DNA from: Nemophila menziesii
Taxonomy: Eukaryota; Streptophyta; Magnoliopsida; Boraginales; Hydrophyllaceae
Direction: 5' to 3'
NCBI GenBank assembly: GCA_029959085.1
Contig: JARWIR010000018.1
Location: forward strand, 19,591,001-19,655,000
DNA length: 64,000 nt
The translations under genes were made by a program, and so were the position numbers. Positions 55,335-64,000 of the stretch are shown here, piece by piece (within the stretch, counting starts at the first letter, position 1; every line of letters begins with the position of its first letter). A model generated the notes under the pieces. That model ran no database searches, had not been told where the DNA came from, and worked only from the letters and a program-made list of their open reading frames with translations.

Positions 55335-56887
55335 ACATGTGATGTCTCCTCATTTGTGATGATTTAATGTTAATATGATACATCATTTTTAGTGATTTAG
55401 AAGTCTTTCTAGTCGATTTTCTCATGTATTATTACACTTTCCTATTTCTAGTCTTGATTTCATGAATTATTATTCTTAGAGCATATTGATTTTAATTATT
55501 TATTTAGTGTGAAGGTTTAAAGATAAATATGGAGATTAATTAGAGTTCAAATCAAAGACTAAGAGATAAGGAAAGAAGATAAGCATGTAAATTGAAGATA
55601 AGGAAACAAAAGCTAAAGTATGAAAAGGAAAAGCTTCCAAATAAATCTGAATTTCACCACCCACGACCACAAATCAGTTTGTATCTCAAAATAGGTAAGG
55701 AATTTGGAAGAATAGTCAAGATCAAAGTTAAATATCTTTCTGAGACGATGAATTCCGACTACTCATACGCGTCAAATGGATAAGAATTGAAGTTGTTAGG
55801 ACCAAAACAAAAAACGGGGTTGATCTCATATTTTAGGGTTACGAATTTGAGTTGGGCTAGGAGTCCAATACTTTCCTTCTCCTTCAAGAAAACGAATTAG
55901 GGCTTCCCCACACCTATAAATACACCCTTATATCACTTGTAAATCATTCTTTCCTCATAGTAATTAGTCCTTAGGTTTCTTATCATCAGAATTATTGTAG
56001 AGAGCAAGATGAAGTCTTTCATTATTTCTTTTAGTTTATTTCCTTCAGGTATGAACTAATTTTTCCATAGCTTGGGTTTTGCATTATGTATAATCTATGA
56101 ATTCTATTTTCTTTCTATGTAAGTATCTTTGGGAATTATATGTTTTAATCTGATATTAGCTTCTTACCTATATATTTGTTTATGTGTTTTGATTTATTGC
56201 CTGTTTTCCTTGCGGTGCGCAACGTATAGGATTACCTTAATAGTAGTTAGATGATCACCTTAGCTGGGTGTCTAATTATTGAAACACCACATAACGTCTA
56301 GTGTCGATATTGCTCTTGACAACACTAATTCTAACTAGATAGTCATTAGGGTATATTTTAACCACTATCACCATGTTTGGGATTAATTGCTTAGGAACCT
56401 AGTAGCGTAGGATAACCCTATTTAAACCAGCCTCGTGGTGTGTGCGTAGCTCCCTTAGTCGCTCTCCAGGTCTAAGAGAGGGAATTTAGAGTCCTGGCTA
56501 AGTATTTAAGAGCTAATTATCTCCCCTATTAACTAGAATTTGATAGAAAGAATTAGAAGGATTAGTGCATACTAGCAAAACCTAAGCTATACTTCTCATC
56601 TCATATTTCTTATCTTTTATTTTATTGTCTTTAAATTTTCATTAGTTTAATTAATATTCTCTCAACTGTTCCTATTTATTTTCTGTCTTTTAATTAATTA
56701 CTCTCTACTCTTGATATCTGCTCATAACGTATAACACACTAAGTCCCTGAGAACGAATTCAACTTATCATTAGAACTTGCATATGTCATGTAATACTTGC
56801 AGTACTGTGCTTGTCTAGGGTGAAAGTGCATTGTTTTCTGGATTATTTTTATCTTATGTTTATCACACCCTAGGCGACACCAACATG
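55335..56887 (+). mobile_element. solo LTR of gypsy family A, TSD ACATG
   Basis: The body is 55340-56882 (1,543 bp), starting TGATGTCTCC and ending GACACCA. ACATG is present on both sides (55335-55339 and 56883-56887). It aligns with the LTR at 35106-36626. No internal region is present, so LTR-LTR recombination removed it. It sits in or just before the Copia 5' LTR. Confidence 0.92.
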
Positions 56888-57166
56888 GAAGAAAACTATC
56901 TCAACAACTTGATAAACAAATTATAATGAATTAGTTAGAAGTGTATGTAATTGTATGTAATGTGTCACACCTTGTGTATGAGTGTGTGGTCTATATAAAC
57001 ACACTCTTATCATGTAATTCAATACACTAAAATATATACAATACAATTCTTCTTCTTATTATTTTCTAATATGGTATCTAGAGCCACAAGAGATTCAACA
57101 TTTTTTCGCCATTAATGGCGATTTAAGCTCACTAATCTCTGCTCCGATTCTTTCCACGCTTCTCTC
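56888..57166 (+). other. Copia 5' LTR part and primer-binding site
   Basis: A TATA-like TCTATATAAACAC at about 56990 and TGGTATCTAGAGCC at 57072-57085, a near match to the usual initiator-Met primer-binding site (one inserted base). The LTR left end is separated from it by the solo LTR. Confidence 0.6.
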
Positions 57167-59946
57167 ATGGCGTCCTCCTCTTCTTCTACACCACACATCA
57201 CGACGGCTATTCCAGCTGGTCTTCTCCTCCTACGACAAAATTGGACATCATTAGTTCAAATCAAGCTTGATTCTACGAATTATGTACTTTGGCGAGCTCA
57301 ACTCGAAGCCGTGTTGGAAGCTCATGGCTATCTTGATCATGTTGCTGCTTCTATCTCTACTCCGGCAACCTCTGATTCATCATATTCAAACTGGTTAATT
57401 GAAGATCAATAATTAAAGGTTTCTCTTCTTTCTTCTATGATTCCTTCAATATTCACTCAAGTTGCACGTATGCATAGTGCAGTTGGTGTATGGCGTAAAT
57501 TAGAAGAGATATTTGTAAATCAATGTAGGACTCATGTTCATCATCTAGATATGAAGCTATGTAATATTCAAAAGGGAGATCGTAGTATGCATGATTATCT
57601 CGCTGAGATTCAAGGTATATGTGATGGTCTTGACACAGTTGCTTCTTCTCTCACTTTAGAAGACATTATTATGTACACATTGAAATCTCTTCCTTTTGAG
57701 TACAATCAATTTAAATCGAGTATAAGAATTACTAACGCACATACATTGACTCTAAGTTTTCACTCATTAGGAAGCCTTCTCATCACCGAAGAGCTTCATA
57801 TGAAGATGGCTGCATCTTCATTAAATTCCTCTGCAAATCGTATGGATCTTTTCACTCCATCGTCTTCTTCACCTAAATTTAGTAACAATCGAGGCCGAGG
57901 ATCTCACAATAGAGGTCGAGGATCTAACAATCGAGGTTGAGGACGTAATTATACTTCAAATCCATCCATCTTAGGAGCTCCTCCCTCTCATGGTCAATCA
58001 GGTACAAATTCCTCTGTTCCCACTTATCAAATAAGCCTTAAATTTGGACATTTTCTGTTAGACTATTGGTATAGATCAGATATTACTACTTATCCATCAC
58101 CTTGAAATCAAAATCGAGTTGCTATGGCTGCTCATATGTCTCAATCAGCTACATCTTCATATGCTCCTGAGCTATGGTACCTTGACTCTGGTGCAAATAG
58201 TCATGTTACCAATGATGTCTCTATGTTACAGACTTCTCAACCTTATCATGATGGTAATGCGGATTCTGTGGGTAATGAACAGACACTTGATATAGCTAAC
58301 ATTGGTACTAGTAAGCTCACCTCATCTTCTGTAGTTTTTCACTTAAATTTTGTTCTTCATGTTCCTCAAATGTCATCCAATCTTCTATCTATTTCAAAAT
58401 TTACTTTAGATAATAATTGTTGCATCTCATTTTATTCCAAATCTGTGTTTATATATGATTCTCACACTTATCACCTTCTATTTCAGGGCCCTTGTAAGAG
58501 GATGGGATTTATCCCTTAAACATTAACTCCTGCTCATCTTCATCACTTCAACAATATTTTTTGTCTTCTCATGTGAAATGTCTCTCATCTACGTGAAGTC
58601 TTCCTCGGCTTCACTTTGGAATTTGAGACTTGGTCACCCATCTACAAATGCTTCAGTTCCCTTTCTAGCACTCTTCATACCAAATTAGATGTTACAGGCA
58701 TTCTTTGTAATTCTTGTGCAATATCTAAAGCGCATAAACTTCCTTTTAATTTGTATGTAACCCGAGCTTGTAAACCCTTTGATTTAATACATAGTGATGT
58801 GTGGGGTACCTCTCCTATTGCATCTTTTTTAGCTTTTATGTATTATGTTTTGTTTATTGATGATTACAGTCGTTTTGTTTGGGTTTATCCTCTTAAACAA
58901 AAGAGTGAAGTCATTGAAGTTTTTTATGTCTTTTCTCAATTTGTTCTCACTCAATTCAGTACTCAAATTAAGTGTCTTAGGTAAGATAATGGTGGGGAAT
59001 ATATGTGTCTTGCTTTTAAACATTTGCTTCAAACTTTTGGCATTTTAAATTAAACTTCTTGCCCTTACACTCTCGAGCAAAATGGAGTGTCTGAGTGCAA
59101 GCACATACATCTTATTGAAACCACATTAGCTCTCTCGGATCATAGTTTCCTTCCCTCTACCTTTTGGCTTGAAGCTTTATCTGTTGCTACATATCTTATT
59201 AACTTACTTCCTACTCCACTTCTCTCCAAAATTAGCCCATTTGAAAGACTATATCAAACTCCTCCTACCTATGATCACCTAAAAGTTTTTGTCTGTGTGT
59301 GTTATCCTTGGCTTAAGCCATACAAACCACACAAACTTTCACCTAAATCTGAACCTTGTGTGTTTTTGGGCTATTGTACTTTTATTTTAAATCTCCTATT
59401 TTTTATATATATATGTCCAATATATTACATTTTTCACAAGTTTTTTTTCTTTTTAAAATTATTTTTAATTAATGATGGTATTATTTTATTAAATTTATAT
59501 CTATTGAATTAAATCTATTCAATTATTTATTATATTTTTTAAATTATTAGGTTTATGATTGAAAAAATTGGTAAACATTCAGATTTCCTTTATGTAAATT
59601 GTAATTTTTTTAAGGGGCCCAATTTTTAAAGTTTGCCTTAGGCCCCGAAAATGTCAGGACCGACCCAGCTTCTTCTTGTTTAGAGTCTGTCACTAATCCT
59701 TCAACTGAGGACAATTACTCTACTTATGTTGACTTATTTCACTCTCCTATTAATCCTACTTCTCTTACTCAACCGTTTGTTGTTCCTATTCAACCTCAGT
59801 CTCTACTAGCGTCTTCATCAACTTCTTCTCCTTCTCAGTCATCCTCTGTTCATATACGAACTCAGCCTGAACCTCCTCGTCATCATATGATCACTCGACG
59901 TCAAACTGGGTCCTTAAAACCTTCTTATATTCTTATTATCTTCTAA
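57167..59946 (+). pseudogene. Ty1/copia polyprotein: gag, protease, integrase, decayed
   Basis: The gag begins MASSSSSTPHITTAIPAGLL, with NYVLWRAQLEAVLEAHGYLD, a TAA at 57410, then VWRKLEEIFVNQCRTHVHHL and an RG-rich tail (NNRGRGSHNRGRGSNNRG). Protease is marked by ELWYLDSGANSHVTND, gag-pre-integrase by LWNLRLGHPSTNA and CNSCAISKAHKLPF. Integrase follows: PFDLIHSDVWGTSPI, FIDDYSRFVWVYPLKQKSE, LRxDNGGEYM, EQNGVSECKHIH, FWLEALSVATYLIN and CVFLGY at 59370. A hAT MITE interrupts it there. After it, 59670-59946 continues with the Ser/Pro linker and RHHMITRRQTGSLKPSY. Reverse transcriptase is absent. At least six stops are spread along the frame. Confidence 0.82.
59372..59669. mobile_element. hAT MITE, left end missing, inside Copia pol
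   Basis: The right end (TTTGCCTTAGGCCCCGAAAA, then TGTCAGGACCGACCC) matches the 3' end of the hAT MITE at 34686-34973. The left CAGGGCCGG end is not present. AT-rich body with no ORF. Copia coding resumes at about 59670. Confidence 0.65.
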
Positions 59947-60029
59947 TAATGTAAACAAGCCAGATTAATTAAACACTCAGCTTTTCACGTTTGAACCCTT
60001 CCAACCTATATGGATGGTCCAATTTGCTA

Positions 60030-60286
60030 CTCCCTCCGTTCCACTAAATTTGTCCACTTAGCTTTCCACATATATTAAGAAACATAATAAATGCATTCAC
60101 CATTACAAAAATACCCCTAATAAAGTATCTTGATATCTTAAATGTGTGTTGAAAATATAAATTTTAATATTTTAATAAGGGTAATAGTGGAAAAAGTAGT
60201 AAAAGAAGTGTCTTGAACTCCTAAGTGGACAATATATTTAGAACATTAATTTTAGTAAGTGGACAATTTAAGTGGAACGGAGGGAG
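60030..60286. mobile_element. Stowaway-like (mariner) MITE, 257 bp
   Basis: The ends CTCCCTCCGTTCCACT and, in reverse, CTCCCTCCGTTCCACTT are the Stowaway hallmark. TA precedes the left end; the right flank reads GATTA, so the TA duplication is imperfect. Inner inverted repeat GTCCACTTA on both sides. Confidence 0.85.
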
Positions 60287-60731
60287 GATTAAGTCCCCAT
60301 TCTTCTTAGATCTATGACAAGGAACACACTTCATCACATAACTGCCAACATCAAACATCATAGTGTCCCGAATTTTCTCGTTGTCCGTCTTAGATTAAAT
60401 TTTTTTTACAGAGCTTTTAGTTAACTTTTAGTAATAACAAAAATTGCAGAAGGTTTAGCTATTATATTTTACTGAGAAATGAAATAGAAAGCATACTCAA
60501 TCATCTTATCTATTTAACACACCAAATAAACTATTGGTTTGATTCTTTTGGTTCGGTTTATGTGTAGTACACAGAACCGAACCAGAATTTTTGCTTTTTG
60601 AAAAATTAAAAACCAAACCAATCGGTTTTTTGGTTTTTGGTTTTCGGTTTTTGGTTTTTTTGATTCGTTTTTTCTGGATTTTGGGTTCGGTTTGGTATTC
60701 TGGTTACCATTTTCTCAACCCTAATGTAAGT

Positions 60732-61460
60732 TGAAGGATTATAATCCAAAATGGGTCGAAGATTATTTTGAAATCAAGGATATTTACTTAATTACTATTG
60801 TTAGCTATTCTCTAAGGAGGATAATAAGAAAATGGATATGGTAGCTAATCCAACTCCTCACACGATTTCGGATGATATGTATTGTGTTCTCACAAGGACA
60901 CCTGATCTTGATGAAGTTAAAGTGACAGTGTTTAGTATGTCGGGGTCAAAAGCTCTGGGCCCAGATGGTCTTCTAAGGAATATTTATTAAGAATATTGTG
61001 ATATAATAAAAGACGATATCTTATCTTTTCTTATGAGTTTTTCAAGGATATCACATTTCTTAGGAAAATAAATGATATTGATGATAACTCTAATTCCAAA
61101 AGGTGAAACGCAAGAGGAGTTGAAATATTATAGGCCTATCTCCTACATCAACTTTAGTTACAAAATTATCGCAAAGATTTAGCTCTCAGACTCCAAACTT
61201 TCTTGGATATCATTATTTCCCCCACCCAGTCTACATTCATTAAAGGAAAAAGTATACAAGATAATATCCTAACAGCTCAAGAGATGTCCTTTTTTTCTAA
61301 CATAAAGCGCAAGACGAAGAAAAATTATGTTGCTATCAAACTTGACATGGTAAAAGCGTATGACAAGGTGAATTGAAAATTCTTAGGAAAAATTATGGAG
61401 GGATTGGATCCTTAACTGCATTTCTATGGTCTCTTTTCAATTTAAAGTGGCTAACTTAAT
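60732..61460 (+). pseudogene. LINE ORF2 reverse transcriptase fragment
   Basis: Readable parts are DYNPKWVEDYFEIKDIYL, PHTISDDMYCVLTRTPDLDE, SGSKALGPDGL, NYKIIAK, FIKGKSIQDNILTAQEMSFF, NYVAIKLDMVKAYDKVNWKF and WILNCISMVSFQFKV. These are RT motifs preceding the FADD site, which is lost. Frameshifts and stops are frequent. It is the continuation of the endonuclease region at 53.8-54.9 kb. Confidence 0.75.
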
Positions 61461-63296
61461 TTATTCACGAATAATTTATTTCTTTATGGTTTAAGCTAAA
61501 CTTTCATGAACGGATGGTATTAGATAGAGTGTATAGTATGGAGTATGAATTGAGATATTAATGAAAAAAATTAAAGTTTAAAGAAATAAGAAAAAGTTCA
61601 AGATAGTATATTAAGCTTAATAATCATATTTAGTGATAAATAAAATATTAATTTATAGATCATAACGAACAGTTAAGAACGAGATTGAAAGAACTCGTTT
61701 ACTTATAGAACGAGTTAGAACAAATTTTTTTTGTTTTTTTTATAACCAAACGAGTTCCACAAACTTTTTTCAAGTCGACTTCGAACCACTTGCAAGCGGC
61801 TTAATTTATTTACAATCTTATATGTAATATAGATTAGGGTGGTGCAACGGATTAGAAAACCCAACCAACCACATAAAATAACCCGATATTAGACGAGTTT
61901 TTGTTTTATCGGGTGGGTTACTAATTAAATTTTTAAGAAAATAAACATTTTGGTGCGAGTTGTAGGTTTCAAAGTTAAAACACTCACACCTACATAACCC
62001 AATTATCATTTTTGTATAAAAAATCAGAAAAAATCATAATACTTATTTTACTTTATAATATTCATATAGATCTTCCTCTATGTTCCTTTTTTTCTTTATT
62101 TTTTAAAAATCTCTCAAAATTTCAATAATATTCAAATAAATAAATCTAGTTTTATATTCTATTATGATAATATCTACATTTTCTATATTTTAAGTGATAA
62201 TTTCTAAATAGGTCCACAACCCAACAAATCATGTCTTAAGAAGTCCAGCCTAAAAGTTTGAATGGAAAAGGTTCAAAATATTATTTTGGGATTATAATAT
62301 ATCAAATATAACCTTTTAAAAAGTTTAAATAAAAGTAAAATAAAAGTATACACGTTGATTGAAAAACAATGAAGCATAAAGCAAAAAACTCATATTTCTT
62401 CATACTCACATTTAAAAAATATAAAGAATAAATCTTTACACACTTATTTTCCCGCCAAGCCGCTCACTGCACAAGAAACCGCCGCCATTCGGGGACCATT
62501 CTCCACCATCATCGTCACCTGGTTTGGCTACGTGTAATCAACATTGGAAGAACCCAAATTAAGGTAAAAATCAATATTTACCATTGAAATTCTATAAAAA
62601 TTGATTTTATTTTAACCTGATCTCATCAGTTTTCAATTTTTCAGAATTATCTAATTTAAGTATAATTACAATCGTGTTGTTATTATTTTTTATACAAATC
62701 CTACAATGGCCATTATGTCAGTTTGAAGCCTTTTACTGTATAAGAGAAGTGATGCGCTAAGAATAGTGTATATGGGGAGGGGATGACGTGTGAGATTTTT
62801 TGGGTCACATGATTTGTCGTCAGTGTTTTCGGTCTTATATTACATTTTTTGAATTGTTTTGCAGTACATATTTATTTGACTCAACTGAAGATGGTTATAT
62901 GGCCTGCTAGATTTTGTCGTATAACCCATCACCTATGCACATTTACCATCTAGGTTGTTAATTGGTGGGCATAATGATGTAGATGTTGCTCTTAATAAGC
63001 TTGTGGAAAAGCAAAAGCAACAGATTGAGAAGGAACGGTCTGATTCAAATCCAAATCGCTGTTAATTTTTATCTTTAACCGGGAATTACTAAAAAATTGA
63101 ATACAAACCTTTGTACTTTTAGTAGATATTCTTGCAGTTTCTCAGGTTTATTGCAAATTAAAAAGTTTATGAATCTTTATGTTGTATACGTGATGCCGCA
63201 ATGAAATTAATGTGGATATGTATAATGGTGTTGGTATACAAAAAAAATATGTATATCATCGCTTGGTGCAAAAGGAGAGTGAAAAAGATATCTAAT
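61461..63296. other. AT-rich spacer, no gene called
   Basis: It replaces the middle of the LINE. An exon-like open stretch at about 62956-63064, preceded by a CTAG acceptor, reads VVNWWA or LLIGGHNDVDVALNKLVEKQ depending on frame. It ends at TAA after NPNRC. I do not recognise it and call no gene. The CpG-richer stretch at 62450-62570 could be a 5'UTR/first exon, but no ORF supports it. Confidence 0.35.
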
Positions 63297-64000
63297 CCTC
63301 TAAGGATGGAGAAAGCTCGAATAAAAAGATTTGGAACTTGATTTGGCAATCAAATGTCCCCCTAAAATCTGAAATTTAATCTGGAAAATCCACAATAATG
63401 CTATTCCTACTAAGTTTAATTTGAAGCCTTGGAACATATACCTGTGAATGGTGTGAAACGGAATCAGAATTTATCGAACATATCCTCATCAAATGCCCCT
63501 TCAACAAGGGTGTTTGGGCTAACTCTCAGCTACAGTGCAAAATTGAGGATAAATTAAATGGTAAGATTGGGGAGTGGATCCAAAGTGGCATTGCAAGCTA
63601 CACTAATAATGGATGAGATAACAGAATAGTCACAACAACGATCTTTGGTACGCTTTGGAACATTTGCAAAGCTCAGATGAACGGTTTCATCAAAAAAATG
63701 GTGGAATATTTGGGAGATCAATGACAAGACCAAATCCCTTGTAAAGCATTTATTTGGCAATAATACTGAAATGGGGACAGTGGGGCCTAACTTGGGAGAG
63801 TTCGGAAACCACGAAATGGTGGAGGATAATGTATTGTTGGAAGACGAAGCCGATACCATCTGGCTTAATGATACCTCTTTTTGTAATATTTGGGAACCAA
63901 CTAGTATGGTATCAAATGCAGTCAACAAAGATGGAGAAGTTGAACACAAGATTATTAGGAGAGGAAAGATTAATAGTGCTTTGGAGGGGGGGATTTGGAA
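63297..64000 (+). pseudogene. LINE ORF2 zf-RVT and RNase H, runs off window
   Basis: Blocks KKIWNLIWQSNVPLKSEI, CEWCETESEFIEHILIKCPF (zf-RVT cysteines and histidine), VWANSQLQCKIEDKLNGKIG and TIFGTLWNICKAQMNGFIKK. Then an RNase H start, DTIWLNDTSFCNIWEPTSMV and NSALEGGIW, where D of the usual CDASF is kept as NDTSF and E in ALEGE is G. Order and strand fit the 3' part of the LINE at 53.3-61.5 kb, or a separate copy of the same family. Stops and frameshifts are present. The 3' end lies beyond the window. Confidence 0.7.

Larger units (their letters stand above)
54930..60731. mobile_element. hAT-type element, 5.8 kb, nested inside LINE
   Basis: The body is 54938-60723. The ends are TAGGGATGAGAATGGTTCG and, in reverse, TAGGGTTGAGAAAATGGTAA. 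ATGTAATT (54930-54937) and ATGTAAGT (60724-60731) form an 8-bp TSD with one change. The subterminal parts are rich in GGTTCGGTTTGG motifs. No hAT transposase is seen; the interior is filled by a Copia element and other insertions. Confidence 0.8.
53272..61460 (+). mobile_element. old LINE relic split by a hAT insertion
   Basis: The 5' part (53272-54937) carries a possible ORF1 remnant and the endonuclease. The 3' part (60732-61460) carries reverse transcriptase. The coding alignment resumes directly after the hAT element: (F)HTCTILRNFFNRI before and KLKDYNPKWVEDYFEI after match consecutive residues (FFHLATIKRRKQNRI / TRIKDRNGDWIGND) of the full LINE at 20-26 kb. So this was a single element. 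The 3' half may continue at 63.3 kb. Confidence 0.75.

Noticed and set aside
1..64000. CRISPR arrays, bacterial operons, rRNA genes, organelle DNA inserts
   Set aside because: Looked for and not seen; the window is plant nuclear DNA, and the regular repeats present are minisatellites without spacer-like unique units.

Overview
The window is nuclear DNA from a flowering plant, almost certainly a eudicot. It is AT-rich, its genes carry GT-AG introns, and the transposable elements are of typical plant families. I cannot name the species. Only four host genes look intact: TFB5 (TFIIH subunit 5, about 7.1-7.4 kb, + strand), a SPIRAL1-like gene (16.4-16.8 kb, +), a cyclin-J18-like gene (17.8-19.4 kb, -, nine exons) and a COQ4-like gene (30.5-32.6 kb, -). 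A broken 3' piece of a CDC48B-like AAA-ATPase gene lies at 0.9-1.75 kb. These genes have unrelated cellular roles (transcription/repair, microtubules, cell cycle, ubiquinone synthesis, protein unfolding).

Layout. 0-5.9 kb: CDC48B relic, a 5'-truncated LINE with target-site duplication (TSD), an RNase H scrap and a Mutator-type MITE carrying a 16-bp minisatellite. 6.4-7.4 kb: promoter/leader block plus TFB5. 7.8-9.7 kb: truncated LINE (-). 10-12.6 kb: tandem repeats, palindromes and a CT microsatellite. 12.9-14.7 kb: remnant of a Ty3/gypsy element (-). 15.7-16.8 kb: a second copy of the TFB5 promoter/leader block, here in front of the SPIRAL1-like gene. 17.8-19.4 kb: cyclin J18. 20.2-25.95 kb: a nearly intact two-ORF LINE (-). 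26.8-30.4 kb: a Mutator-type MITE split by a LINE (+). 30.5-32.6 kb: COQ4. 34.7-35.0 kb: hAT MITE. 35.0-43.6 kb: CACTA element holding two truncated gypsy elements. 44.5-52.9 kb: a Mutator-like element (MULE) with long TIRs, a multi-exon MURA-type transposase (-) and a convergent GRF zinc-finger ORF (+). 53.3-61.5 kb: an old LINE split by a hAT element. That hAT carries a Copia element, which in turn was hit by a gypsy LTR (now solo) and a hAT MITE; a Stowaway-like MITE lies nearby. 63.3-64 kb: LINE 3' part running off the window.

Most element boundaries were set from target-site duplications read in the sequence: 9 bp for MULEs, 8 bp for hATs, 5 bp for the solo LTR, 3 bp for CACTA, and longer variable ones for LINEs. 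The order of insertions can therefore be read directly.

The most unusual observations are four. (1) TFB5 and the SPIRAL1-like gene share the same promoter, 5'UTR exon and first part of the 5'UTR intron. (2) The MULE has repeats resembling its own terminal repeats in most introns of its transposase gene. (3) An exon-intron unit of that transposase gene is tandemly triplicated. (4) A GRF zinc-finger/coiled-coil/membrane-anchor ORF sits where maize MuDR carries mudrB.
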